Source: Kitasatospora phosalacinea
Lineage (GTDB): Bacteria > Actinomycetota > Actinomycetes > Streptomycetales > Streptomycetaceae
NCBI RefSeq assembly: GCF_000716545.1
Contig: NZ_JNWZ01000021.1
Coordinates: 62,001-126,000 of the forward strand
DNA: 64,000 nucleotides
Direction of reading: 5' to 3'
Shown here: positions 8,258 through 16,077 of the stretch, in pieces
Numbering within the stretch: the stretch's first letter is position 1
Layout: the number at the start of each line of letters is the position of its first letter
Made by a program: the position numbers and the translations under genes
The notes under the pieces: model-generated
Told to the model about the DNA's origin: nothing
What the model saw: only the letters and a program-made list of their open reading frames with translations
Database searches by the model: none

Positions 8258-8505
8258 CCGCCCCGGGGCCGCCCATCGAACGGACGGCCGAGAAGGATCT
8301 CGGGTGAACCGCTGCCGACGGGAGACCCGCGCGCCAGGGGCGTGACGTGCGGGAACGGGGGAGCGGTGAGGGTCGGGCGGGCTCCGGCGGGCCGGTGGGC
8401 AGGGCGGGGCGAGGGTGCGGGGAGGTTCGAGGGGCGGGCAGTGTGGGCAGGTCCCTGCCAATCCTGTCCGTTGCTCGATCCTCTTCCACCCGCGGAGGCT
8501 GTCGA
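8167..8505. other. 339-bp gap with repeats and promoter region
   Basis: After the 14-bp repeats I see no further gene. The part 8260-8490 should hold the promoter of the cyclophilin gene, whose ribosome-binding site GCGGAGG is at 8492-8498. Confidence 0.5.
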
Positions 8506-9204
8506 ATGAAGCGCACGACCTGGAGTGCCGGACTGACCGTCCTGGCCATGGTGTCGCTCGCCCTGTCCACCACCACCGGCACGGCGTCCGCCGCCGGGCC
8601 CGGGGCCGGAACCACGGCCGGGAACACCGCCGGAACCGCGGCCGCCGGGTGCACCTACACCGCCGCCGTGCCCGCCGACAACTTCAAGGGCATCCCGGTC
8701 TTCGACGCCGAGAAGGCCGCCAAGCCCTACAGCGCCACCCTCCGCACCAGCCAGGGCGCGATCACCTTCCGGGCGCTCACCGACAAGGCCCCCTGCACCA
8801 CCTACTCGTTCCGCTTCCTCGCCGAACGCGACTACTTCGACCGCACCCACTGCCACCGCCTCACCACCCAGCGGCTCTACGTCCTGCAGTGCGGCGACCC
8901 CACCGGCACCGGCAGCGGCGGCCCCGGCTACTCCTTCCCCGACGAGAACCTCGAAGGCGCCACCTACCCCGCCGGCACCGTCGCGATGGCCAACGCCGGC
9001 CCGAACACCAACGGCAGCCAGTTCTTCATCGTCTGGAAGGACACCAAGCTCTCCCCGGCCTACACCCCCTTCGGCCGCGTCACCTCCGGCCTCGACGTGC
9101 TCGAGAAGATCGCCGCCGGCGGCGAGGACGACCAGAACGGCCCCGGCGACGGCTTCCCGACGCTGCCCGTCGACATCCGCGACGTCAAGCTCTCCAAGCG
9201 CTGA
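8506..9204 (+). CDS. Secreted cyclophilin-type peptidylprolyl isomerase
   Basis: This 232-residue exported prolyl isomerase has a signal peptide (LTVLAMVSLALSTTTGTASAAG) followed by an Ala/Gly/Thr spacer. The cyclophilin domain spans about 60-230: YFDRTHCHRL, GGPGYSFPDENL, and the active-site segment NTNGSQFFIVWKD, then YTPFGRV. Position RTHCHR replaces the usual FHRv form, and QCGDPTGTG matches the family. Such enzymes refold proteins outside the membrane or on the cell surface in streptomycetes. ATG 8506 follows GCGGAGG with 8-base spacing. An extension GEDDQNGPGDG near the end is acidic and may be surface exposed. Confidence 0.9.
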   Translation: MKRTTWSAGLTVLAMVSLALSTTTGTASAAGPGAGTTAGNTAGTAAAGCTYTAAVPADNFKGIPVFDAEKAAKPYSATLRTSQGAITFRALTDKAPCTTYSFRFLAERDYFDRTHCHRLTTQRLYVLQCGDPTGTGSGGPGYSFPDENLEGATYPAGTVAMANAGPNTNGSQFFIVWKDTKLSPAYTPFGRVTSGLDVLEKIAAGGEDDQNGPGDGFPTLPVDIRDVKLSKR

Positions 9205-9213
9205 GCGGCCGCG

Positions 9214-9777
9214 TCACGCCCCGGCGGTGCGCCACGCCGCCGGGGCCAGCGCCCCGCACAGGTGGCTGCCCGGGTCCGCCGGGTCCGCGCTGATCCAGAA
9301 CTGCGCCCACAACTCGGTGAACTCCTCCCGGGAGAGGAAACCGTCGCCGTCCAGGTCGACCAGTTCGAACACGCCGGTGGTGTCCGTCGGCCGCCCGTTC
9401 CACACGTCCACCAGGCGGCGGTGCTCCTCCCGGGAGATCCGGCCGTCGCCGTTCTCGTCGATCGCCTCGAAGACGGTGTCCGCCGTCGCCGTCACCGCCT
9501 CCCGCATCCCGGGCAGCCGGTCCACCATGGCCAGGACCTCGTCCATGTCCACCAGCCCGTCGCCGTCGGTGTCCGCCGCCGCGTACAGCGCGTCCCACCA
9601 GCCGAGCATCACCCGCTCCACCCGGGCCGCCAGTTCGGGGTCGGCCGCCACCCGGGGCAGCCGCCCCCAGCGGTCCGCCAGCGCCCGGAAGTCCTCCCGG
9701 TCGAGGTAGCCGTTCCCGTCGGTGTCGAACGCGCGGAACACGCTGGTCAGCTTGTAGCGCTGGAACTCGCTCGCCAT
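9214..9777 (-). CDS. EF-hand calcium-binding protein (calerythrin-like)
   Basis: This 187-residue protein has four EF-hand loops: DTDGNGYLDREDF (near 18), ADTDGDGLVDMDE (near 68), DENGDGRISREE (near 107) and DLDGDGFLSREEF (near 141). The third and fourth fit the 12-residue DxDxDG consensus fully. Spacing matches the sarcoplasmic/calerythrin-type actinomycete calcium sensors. There is no signal peptide, so a cytosolic Ca2+ buffer or sensor is likely. The gene converges with the cyclophilin gene and is divergent from the LiaF-like gene. A second, smaller EF-hand gene lies 0.7 kb away. Confidence 0.9.
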   Translation of the reverse strand: MASEFQRYKLTSVFRAFDTDGNGYLDREDFRALADRWGRLPRVAADPELAARVERVMLGWWDALYAAADTDGDGLVDMDEVLAMVDRLPGMREAVTATADTVFEAIDENGDGRISREEHRRLVDVWNGRPTDTTGVFELVDLDGDGFLSREEFTELWAQFWISADPADPGSHLCGALAPAAWRTAGA

Positions 9778-9981
9778 GGCCGTGCCCTCCCTGGAACCTC
9801 TCGCGACCTGCGAGGCTGATCCTTTCCACTCCGCGCCGCCCTACGGCAGCGCGCGGTCGCAGCCCCCGTCCCCGACCGCACGCCGGGGGAGCGCACGCCC
9901 ACCCGCGCGCCGGGTCGCCCATGACATCCGTCACTCCCGGGCCGTGCGACCGGCCACTACGCCGGGACTTCTGACGGCCCC

Positions 9982-9987
9982 TAAGGT
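9982..9987 (+). promoter_or_regulatory. -10 box TAAGGT of a probable leaderless gene
   Basis: TAAGGT fits TANNNT and ends 7 bases before ATG 9995, with no Shine-Dalgarno sequence between. Transcription would then start at or next to the start codon. Confidence 0.5.
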
Positions 9988-9994
9988 TGCCGCC

Positions 9995-10351
9995 ATGACG
10001 AACACGGGGAATCCCAAGGACGACGACCGCACCGACATCCGGATCAGCCTGATCGGCGGCGCCCGCCTGGAGGGCGGGGAGATCCACACCCGCACCCTCA
10101 CCGCCTCCCTGATCGGCGGCGCCGACATCGACCTCACCGACATCGACATCCCGGACGGCGCCGAACTGCGCATCACCAAGCTCAGCCTGATCGGCGGCGT
10201 CTCGCTGCGGGTCCGCCCCGACGTCCGGGTGGTCGTCACCGGCATCCGGCTCGGCGGTGTCAGCGACGACGGCCCCACCCGCGAGGGCGGCCCCACCGTC
10301 CACGTCGCCGCCTGGGGCCTGCTCGGCGGCGTCAGCGTCCACCGCGACTGA
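9995..10351 (+). CDS. LiaF-like C-terminal domain protein
   Basis: This 118-residue soluble protein is built of short beta repeats with the recurring motif SLIGG (RISLIGGARLEGG, ASLIGGADIDL, KLSLIGGVSLRV, then RLGGV and LLGGV). This is the beta-helix pattern of the LiaF/VraT C-terminal (cell-wall-active antibiotic response) domain. The membrane part and the DUF1707 part of full-length relatives are absent. By analogy it may modulate a histidine kinase or sense envelope state; this is an inference. The start is supported by a TAAGGT box 7 bases upstream, typical of leaderless genes. Confidence 0.72.
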   Translation: MTNTGNPKDDDRTDIRISLIGGARLEGGEIHTRTLTASLIGGADIDLTDIDIPDGAELRITKLSLIGGVSLRVRPDVRVVVTGIRLGGVSDDGPTREGGPTVHVAAWGLLGGVSVHRD

Positions 10352-10414
10352 GCACCCGCCCGCCCCGCCCCCGCAGACCGGGCCCGGCCTGTCGGCACGT
10401 CCGGAACTGCGGCT

Positions 10415-10454
10415 ATTGTGGCCCGCGCGCCGAAAACACGGCGCCGAGTACGGT
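10415..10454 (+). promoter_or_regulatory. Two candidate -10 boxes for small EF-hand gene
   Basis: TATTGT (10415-10420) and TACGGT (10449-10454) both fit TANNNT and precede the AAGAAGAGGGG ribosome-binding site before GTG 10482. Confidence 0.4.
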
Positions 10455-10481
10455 GCTACAGCAAGAAGAGGGGTGGGTCCG

Positions 10482-10694
10482 GTGGCGGACATAGAAGCGG
10501 CACGGGCGGCATTCGCGCGCCTGGACGTCGACGGCGACGGGCGGGTCACCGCGCGCGAGTACAAGACGGTCATGGCCCAGCTCGGCGACTACCACGTCAC
10601 CGAGACGGTCGCCCAGGCGATCATCAACGCCAAGGACGCCAACGGCGACGGCAAGCTCTCCTTCGAGGAGTTCTGGGCCTCCGTCCAGGGCTGA
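10482..10694 (+). CDS. Small two-EF-hand calcium-binding protein
   Basis: This 70-residue protein consists of one EF-hand pair: DVDGDGRVTAREY and DANGDGKLSFEEF, both with complete calcium ligands. It resembles the small Streptomyces EF-hand proteins (CabC type) connected to calcium signalling in sporulation and aerial growth. GTG 10482 lies 5-8 bases after AGAGGGG and gives the compact domain without extra residues. No signal peptide is present. Confidence 0.88.
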   Translation: MADIEAARAAFARLDVDGDGRVTAREYKTVMAQLGDYHVTETVAQAIINAKDANGDGKLSFEEFWASVQG

Positions 10695-10826
10695 CCGCGC
10701 CCCCGCCCCCTCCACCCGGAGGGGGCGGGCGAGGCACGACCCACCCGCACCGCCCCGACCAGCCGGAACACCACCGTCCCGGCCCCGGGTTTGGCCGCCC
10801 GCCCCCGGCCGCCGTACAACTGGCGG

Positions 10827-11387
10827 ATGCCGCCGAAAACCCTCCACCGACGCCACCTCGCCGCCCGGGCCGCCGCGCCCACCTACCCCGAGGTCGGCGC
10901 CACCGCGAGCGCCGCCCTGCCCGCCGGCTACTCCCGGCTGCGCCGCCGGGTCCACCTCGGCCGCGGCCCCGCCGTCCTGGAACGCGCCGGCGCGTACGTC
11001 CTCGGCTGGGGCGCCCAACTCGGCTCCGGCTTCGCGGTGTACCCGACGGCCGAACCCGCCGCCCCCGGCGCCACCGTCCTGCTCCGGCTCGCCCTGCCCG
11101 GCCTGCGCCTGCCTCGCCTGGTCATCCCCTGCCGGGTGGTCTGGACGGTCGAGGCCCCCGACCGGATCGGCTTCGCCTACGGCACCCTGCCCGGGCACCC
11201 CGAGCGCGGCGAGGAGTCCTTCACGGTGAGCATGGACGCCGACGGCGAGGTGTGGTTCGAGGTCGCCGCCTTCTCCAGGCTCGCCTCCTGGTACGCCAGG
11301 CTCGGCCGTCCCGTCGCGCTCACCCTCCAGCACCTGGCGATCGAACGCTACCTGCGGGCCGTCGCCCGCGCGGTGGACGCGCCCTGA
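10827..11387 (+). CDS. DUF1990 family protein
   Basis: This 186-residue protein matches the DUF1990 family: TYPEVGATA near the N-terminus, GYSRLRRRVHLGRGPAVLERAGAYVLGW in the middle, then a beta-rich half including CRVVWTVEAPDRIGFAYGTLPGHPERGEESF. The family's function is unknown. It has no signal peptide or membrane segment. TACAAC sits 6 bases before the ATG and no ribosome-binding site is visible, so the mRNA may be leaderless. Confidence 0.82.
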   Translation: MPPKTLHRRHLAARAAAPTYPEVGATASAALPAGYSRLRRRVHLGRGPAVLERAGAYVLGWGAQLGSGFAVYPTAEPAAPGATVLLRLALPGLRLPRLVIPCRVVWTVEAPDRIGFAYGTLPGHPERGEESFTVSMDADGEVWFEVAAFSRLASWYARLGRPVALTLQHLAIERYLRAVARAVDAP

Positions 11388-11443
11388 CCACCCGGCGGCC
11401 CGGGCCCGCGCGCCCCTGCGTCCTACGTCATTGCGCCCCTACG

Positions 11444-12412
11444 TCATTGCGTCGCGTCCGCGAAGGCCCGCACCGCCGCCGACGCGACGGACTCCACCAG
11501 CGCGATGCCGGCCTCCTCGCTCGCCGAACCGTCGCTCAGCACCGACACCAGCAGGCTCCGGCCGCCGTACTCGATCCGGCCGATGCTGTTGACCACCCAC
11601 AGACCCGTGCCGTCCCGCGGCAGCCAGCCGTTCTTCAACCGCACCGCACCGCCCTGGTCCGCCGCGGAGACGCCCCAGTCCTGGCCGTCCGCGACCAGGC
11701 CCATCAGCTCCGCCAGGTAGGCGCGGGAGGCGGGGCCCAGCGGCGAGTCCTCGGTGAACACCACCCGCAGCAGCCGCGCCTGGTCGGCCGCGGTGGTCTC
11801 GGTCAGCCCCCAGAAGCCGTCCGTCCCCGCGACCGTCCCGGTCAGCCCGAAGACCGCGTTGGCCGCGTCCAGCCCGCTCGCGCCGCCCACCGCCTCGAAC
11901 AGGGTGGACGCCGCGGCGTTGTCGCTCTGCTCGATCATCAGCTCGGCCGCGGCCTTCTGAGCGGCGGTCAGCACGCCGTCGCCACGCAGCAGCAGCGCGG
12001 CCAGGATGTCCACCTTGACGATCGAGGCGGTGACGAAGGCGTCCTCGCCCCGGACCGCGGACGCCCCGGAGCCGGGGTCGGTGACAGCGACGGCGAAGTG
12101 CCCGCCGAGGGCGCCCAGTGCGGCGTCCAGCGCGGCACCGGCGGCGTCGGCGGCGTCCGAAGTGTTCGAGGCGTCCTGGGTCGCGTGGGCGGTGGCGGTG
12201 TCCGCGCCGTCCGCCGGGCCGGTCGCCGACGCGGACACCGCCGCGCCCGCCGGGGCGCCGGCCGACGGGCGGGAGAGCACCAGCCACGAACCCAGTGCCG
12301 AGAGCACCACCGCCACGACCACCGCCCGCCTGATCCGCCGGGTGCGCCGGGTGCGCCTGCCGTGACGCTCCTGCCTGCGGGCGGAGGTCCGTGATCCGGG
12401 TGGTGCCGTCAT
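11444..12412 (-). CDS. Membrane-anchored serine hydrolase, class A beta-lactamase fold
   Basis: This 322-residue protein has a very basic N-terminus (14 Arg in the first 29 residues), one membrane segment at about 30-47, a Ser/Ala/Thr-rich spacer to about 90, and a penicillin-recognising domain. S130-x-x-K133 (ASIVK) is the nucleophile motif and SDN is at 163-165. The KTG triad position appears as RLKNGWLPRDG. The Glu166 region typical of true class A enzymes (ExxLN) is not evident, so a DD-peptidase-like or catalytically altered role is as likely as beta-lactam hydrolysis. The active domain would face outward. Confidence 0.8.
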   Translation of the reverse strand: MTAPPGSRTSARRQERHGRRTRRTRRIRRAVVVAVVLSALGSWLVLSRPSAGAPAGAAVSASATGPADGADTATAHATQDASNTSDAADAAGAALDAALGALGGHFAVAVTDPGSGASAVRGEDAFVTASIVKVDILAALLLRGDGVLTAAQKAAAELMIEQSDNAAASTLFEAVGGASGLDAANAVFGLTGTVAGTDGFWGLTETTAADQARLLRVVFTEDSPLGPASRAYLAELMGLVADGQDWGVSAADQGGAVRLKNGWLPRDGTGLWVVNSIGRIEYGGRSLLVSVLSDGSASEEAGIALVESVASAAVRAFADATQ

Positions 12413-12500
12413 GCGGACGATGCTCCGGCACCCGCCTTGAGCCGGGATGAGCCCCGTCTGAGGCCGCCCTGAGAAGCCGCGGCGGCACCATTCGCCGGCG

Positions 12501-12549
12501 GTCGGCGGTCGGCGGTCGGCGGTCGGCGGTCGGCGGTCAGCGGTCAGCG
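12501..12549. repeat. Seven 7-bp tandem repeats at a gene's stop codon
   Basis: Five perfect GTCGGCG units (12501-12535) are followed by two GTCAGCG units (12536-12549). On the minus strand the change to TCA creates the stop codon (12537-12539) of the 261-residue gene, so a single base in the repeat sets where that protein ends. Confidence 0.9.
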
Positions 12550-13322
12550 ACGTGCAGGTGCGGGGCGCCGTCCGGCGGCCGGTGCCAGGAGGTGCGCAGC
12601 CCGCAGGCGGTCAGGGCGGTGCCCACCGCGTGGTGCATCGCCTCCCCGACGGCCGTCGACACGGCCGGGCTGCCGGGCAGTCGGGGGGAGGAGCGCCAGG
12701 CGGCGTCGACGACGGGGGCCGCGCCGGCGGCGTCCGCGACGGGCGGGCAGGCCGTGAGCGCGACCCCGGCCGCCCGGGGGTGCCGGGCGAGCGGGAGGCC
12801 CGCGAGGGCGGCTCCTCGGCGGACGGCGGCGACGACCTCCGCGGCCGGGGGCTCCACCGCGGGCGGCTCCCCGGCGGACGCCCCGAGGGGCCCGTCGGCG
12901 GTCAGGGCTGCGGCCGGTACGACAGGCTCGCCGGGGCCGACCAGCGTCGGCCCGTCCGGAGCGGTGCGGGTGGCCGTCAGCCCGAGGGCGGGCAGGAACT
13001 CGGCGAGCGCGGTCTCGACGCTGTTCACCACCGACTGCCGCGTCCGGGGCCACGGGCTCCCCGCCCCGCCCCCGGAGTCGGCGGCCGCCGCGGCGTCCTC
13101 CAGCCGGGCGGAGCACAGCCAGCGCAGCGTGACCGGCCACAGGTCCCGGTCGGGGGTGCCGTCGGAGCCGTCGGTCTCCGTGGCGCACAGGTGCACCCCG
13201 GGCCCGTGCCCGCCGTGCGCGACGGGCAGGCCGACCAGCAGCAGCGCCTCGACGACCCGGTCGGCCAGCAGCGGATCGACCCGCGCCTGCCGCGCACCGG
13301 CTGCCACCCCGTGGACTCCCAT
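12537..13322 (-). CDS. Hypothetical protein (261 aa)
   Basis: This 261-residue Ala-rich protein is without recognised domains. The segment SVVNSVETALAEFLPALGLTATRTAPDGPTL looks like a folded domain, and the C-terminus HHAVGTALTACGLRTSWHRPP suggests another. There is no signal peptide or membrane helix. Other reading frames over the same DNA are open (a common effect of high GC), so the coding assignment rests on codon bias and the ATG at 13322. The stop is embedded in a 7-bp tandem repeat. Confidence 0.55.
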   Translation of the reverse strand: MGVHGVAAGARQARVDPLLADRVVEALLLVGLPVAHGGHGPGVHLCATETDGSDGTPDRDLWPVTLRWLCSARLEDAAAAADSGGGAGSPWPRTRQSVVNSVETALAEFLPALGLTATRTAPDGPTLVGPGEPVVPAAALTADGPLGASAGEPPAVEPPAAEVVAAVRRGAALAGLPLARHPRAAGVALTACPPVADAAGAAPVVDAAWRSSPRLPGSPAVSTAVGEAMHHAVGTALTACGLRTSWHRPPDGAPHLHVADR

Positions 13323-13473
13323 CCCGACACCCCTCCCGCCCGCGGGGCGCTCCCGCGCGTGTGACTATCCATGAACACGTAAAGCCAGTCAACAGCCCCG
13401 GCGCGCAACGGAGATCGAGCCGAGGGCCGCCCGCCCGCGCCACCCGTGACCGCCCGTTCCGCCCGCACCCTGA

Positions 13474-13479
13474 TACCGT
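13474..13479 (+). promoter_or_regulatory. -10 box TACCGT of a probable leaderless gene
   Basis: TACCGT (TANNNT) ends 6 bases before GTG 13486 with no ribosome-binding site between, as in leaderless actinomycete transcripts. Confidence 0.5.
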
Positions 13480-13485
13480 CCGGCC

Positions 13486-14289
13486 GTGTCCCCTTCACCC
13501 ACCCCGCTGTACGCGGCAGCCGACGTCCACGGCCACCGCGCGGAGTTCCTGGACGCGCTGCGCGCCGAGGGACTGGCCGACGCAGACGGCCACTGGTGCG
13601 GCGGTCGGGCCCGGCTCTGGATGCTCGGCGACTACGTCGACCGCGGCCCGGACGGCATCGGCGTCATCGAGGACATCCGCCGCCTCGCGGCCCAGGCCCG
13701 CGACGCCGGCGGCCAGGTGGGCGCCCTGCTGGGCAACCACGAGGTGCAACTGCTCGCCGCGCACCGCTTCGGCACCGCGCCCGTCCCCGGCTGGAACCAG
13801 CCCGGCGGGTTCCACGGCGGCTGGGTCCGCTTCGGCGGCCAGGAGACCGACCTGCGCCGCCTGACCCCCTCCCACCTGGACTGGCTCGCCGCACTGCCCG
13901 CCGCCGTCCTGGTCGAGGGCCACCTCCTGGTGCACTCCGACACCACCCAGTACCTCGAACTCGGCACCAGCCTCACCGCCGTCAACACCGCCGCCGCCGA
14001 AGCCCTGGCCGACGAACGCCCGGAAGCCTGGCTGGAGTTCAGCCGGCTGATGAGCTCCCGCGGCTCCTTCCGGGGCGCCCGGGCCGCCGACCCCCACGAC
14101 CCCGTCGCCCGCGTCCTGGACGCGCTCGGCGGCACCGTCCTGGTCCACGGCCACAGCACCCTCACCGGACACTTCGGCATTCCCCCGGAACACCTCCGGG
14201 AAGCCCTGCGCTACGCCGGGGGCCGGGTCCTCGCCATCGACGGCGGCGTGTACGAGGGCGGCCGGATCCTGCTCACCCGCCTGCTCTGA
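13486..14289 (+). CDS. Metallophosphoesterase
   Basis: This 267-residue calcineurin-like phosphoesterase has the ordered metal motifs ADVHGH (12-17), GDYVDRGPDG (about 47-56) and GNHE (about 84-87), with later His residues in HSDTTQ and HGHSTL. The GDxVDRG signature is that of the PPP/ApaH-like phosphatases, which act on phosphoproteins or dinucleoside polyphosphates. The gene is monocistronic, probably leaderless, and its last 17 bases overlap the 3' end of a small convergent gene. Confidence 0.9.
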   Translation: MSPSPTPLYAAADVHGHRAEFLDALRAEGLADADGHWCGGRARLWMLGDYVDRGPDGIGVIEDIRRLAAQARDAGGQVGALLGNHEVQLLAAHRFGTAPVPGWNQPGGFHGGWVRFGGQETDLRRLTPSHLDWLAALPAAVLVEGHLLVHSDTTQYLELGTSLTAVNTAAAEALADERPEAWLEFSRLMSSRGSFRGARAADPHDPVARVLDALGGTVLVHGHSTLTGHFGIPPEHLREALRYAGGRVLAIDGGVYEGGRILLTRLL

Positions 14290-14476
14290 ACCCCCGGCCC
14301 CCGGCCGGGTCCGCGTGGTCCGGCGCCACCTTCAGCCGGCCGCACTGCAGCGCCGACTCGTCGGTCTTGCCGGTCTCCGGGGCGTCCGCGCACGGCGCCC
14401 GGGCGGTCCGCTGGGTGCGGAACGCCTTCAGCGCGGGGTCGTCGGCGTGGATCCCCCCCCGCACGTCGGCGCTCAC
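14273..14476 (-). CDS. 67-residue protein translationally coupled to hydrolase
   Basis: This short protein starts at GTG 14476, which overlaps the stop of the upstream alpha/beta hydrolase as GTGA (14473-14476), a classic coupling arrangement. It is charged and hydrophilic, with two Cys (APCADAP, ALQCGR), and has no recognisable domain, signal or membrane helix. The 3' end overlaps the convergent phosphoesterase by 17 bases. The overlap is the main evidence for translation; function is unknown, possibly a partner of the hydrolase. Confidence 0.55.
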   Translation of the reverse strand: MSADVRGGIHADDPALKAFRTQRTARAPCADAPETGKTDESALQCGRLKVAPDHADPAGGRGFRAGG

Positions 14477-15291
14477 GCCCCCGGGCCGGAGAGCACCTCG
14501 TGCAGCCGCTCCGCCGTCGCCCGCGGCCGGAACGCGTAACCGTTGTGCCCGCCGGGGAACCCCTCGCACGCGACACCCAGTTCCGCAGCCAGCAGCTCGC
14601 CGCACCGGCGCGGCCAGAGCCGCCCCGAGTTCTCCCCGACCCCGGGCACCACCCGTACGCCCGAGCCCCGCAGCGCGGCCAGGTCGAGCAGGTGCCCGCG
14701 CAGTGCGGAGACGTCGTGGCGCAGCAGGAACTCCGCGTTGCGCACCTGCTCCGGCCCCCGGGCCCGGGTCGGGGCGTCCGGCTCCCGGTCGGTCGGATCG
14801 ATGCCCGCGAACCGCGCGAACCGCCGCAGCGCGGCATCGACCCCCCGCGTCCCGAACGCCTCCTGGGCCCCCAGCAGGTCCCGGACGGCCGAGGACCGCT
14901 CGGGCTCCGGCAGGAGCTGGACGGCCGCCGGCTCGTGCGCGACGACCGCACGGGCCTGGCCGGGGTGCCGGATCGCGAACTCCAGCGCCACCAGGCCGCC
15001 GAGACTGCTGCCGAAGACCAGGGCGGGCTCCGGGGTGAGCGCCGCCAGCAACCGCGACACGTCATCGGCGTGCACCGGCACCGTGGTCCGCTCCGGCTCC
15101 TCGACAGGGCTGCCGGACAGGCCGCGCCGGTCGTAGGTGACCACGGTGTACCGGTCGGCCAGCCGGTCGGCCAGCGCGTCGGTCACCCCCGCGTCCCCGT
15201 GGCCCCCGGAGACGAGCACCAGCACCGGGCCCGCCCCGCGGACGAAATGGCGCAGCCGGGCACCCGGCACCTCCAGCACGGACTCCCTCAT
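14473..15291 (-). CDS. Alpha/beta hydrolase
   Basis: This 272-residue hydrolase has the alpha/beta fold. The N-terminal strands lead to VLVLVSGGHGDAG (oxyanion region), then TYDRRGLSGS, and the nucleophile elbow FGSSLGG at about residue 103-109. The catalytic His is in GGHNGYAFRPRA near the C-terminus. There is no signal peptide. It is followed by an overlapping 67-residue gene. The substrate is unknown; the family includes esterases, epoxide hydrolases and haloperoxidase-like enzymes. Confidence 0.87.
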   Translation of the reverse strand: MRESVLEVPGARLRHFVRGAGPVLVLVSGGHGDAGVTDALADRLADRYTVVTYDRRGLSGSPVEEPERTTVPVHADDVSRLLAALTPEPALVFGSSLGGLVALEFAIRHPGQARAVVAHEPAAVQLLPEPERSSAVRDLLGAQEAFGTRGVDAALRRFARFAGIDPTDREPDAPTRARGPEQVRNAEFLLRHDVSALRGHLLDLAALRGSGVRVVPGVGENSGRLWPRRCGELLAAELGVACEGFPGGHNGYAFRPRATAERLHEVLSGPGA

Positions 15292-15478
15292 GGGACGCTC
15301 TCCTCCCGCTCGTCGGCTCCGGAACTCCCGGCCCCGCTCCGACGACTATGGCCGCCCCGCCCGCGCCCGTGGAGCGGAGAGCCTGACCTAGGAGCGCCGC
15401 TCCCAGGCGGCGCCGCCACGGCAGCCGGCACCCCGCGTCCCGCCCGGCCGCTCCCGGCCGCTCCCGGTTCCGCCCGGC

Positions 15479-15970
15479 TCAGTCGTCCTCGTCGGCGCCG
15501 CCCGCGCCGCCCGCGTCGACGTCCACGGCGGCGCGGATGCGCCCCAGCAGGGCGCGCAGCTGCTCGCGCTCGGCGCCGCTGAGCGCCCCGGTGGCCGCGG
15601 CCAGGGCGGCCCGGTCCAGCTCCTCGGCCTCCCGGTGGCAGCGCGCGCCCTCCTCGGTGAGCGTCAGCAGGAACGCCCGCCGGTCCGAGGGGTGCCGGAC
15701 GCGCTCGACCAGCCCGTCGCGCTCCAGGCTGTCGACGATCGTGGTCGTGGTGCGGGGCGCGTTGCCCACGTACTCGGCGAGGTCGCGCATCCGCAGCGGC
15801 TCGCCCGCGAGGGCGAGGACGCGCAGGGTGCGCAGCCGGGCCACCGAGGCGCCGTGCTCGCGCAGCCTGCCGTCCACGAAGGCGCGCAGCCGCTGGGTGG
15901 TGACGAACAGTTCGTCCACCAGGGCGTCACTGCTGCCGAACCGCTGCCGTGCTGCCGGGTCCTCTGCCAT
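15479..15970 (-). CDS. MarR-family transcriptional regulator
   Basis: This 163-residue winged-helix regulator has the core LRMRDLAEYVGNAPRTTTTIVDSLERDGLVERVRHPSDRRAFLLTLTEEG at about 65-115, including the wing DRR. The C-terminal helices give the dimer interface. ATG 15970 follows GGAAGG. The gene is divergent from an MFS exporter, and the 107-bp gap contains a palindrome, the typical layout of a drug-responsive MarR repressor controlling its own efflux pump. The tail is Asp/Gly-rich. Confidence 0.9.
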   Translation of the reverse strand: MAEDPAARQRFGSSDALVDELFVTTQRLRAFVDGRLREHGASVARLRTLRVLALAGEPLRMRDLAEYVGNAPRTTTTIVDSLERDGLVERVRHPSDRRAFLLTLTEEGARCHREAEELDRAALAAATGALSGAEREQLRALLGRIRAAVDVDAGGAGGADEDD

Positions 15971-16044
15971 GCCGTGCCTTCCCCATCCTCTTCGGGCCCG
16001 CCGGGCCCTTCCGGTCCCTCGGGTTCCGTGGGCCGGCAGCTTTC

Positions 16045-16071
16045 TGAGCACCATCATAGTGAGTATGCTCA
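16045..16071. promoter_or_regulatory. Probable MarR operator
   Basis: TGAGCA at 16045-16050 and TGAGTATGCTCA at 16060-16071 give overlapping inverted repeats (TGAGCA...TGCTCA and TGAG-TATG-CTCA) that end 6 bases before the MFS start codon. This position would block transcription or early elongation of the exporter. Confidence 0.6.
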
Positions 16072-16077
16072 GCTTCC

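Noticed and set aside
12544..13443. Alternative frames on both strands over the 261-residue gene
   Set aside because: Compositions are less protein-like and have no better start signals; the choice remains moderate.
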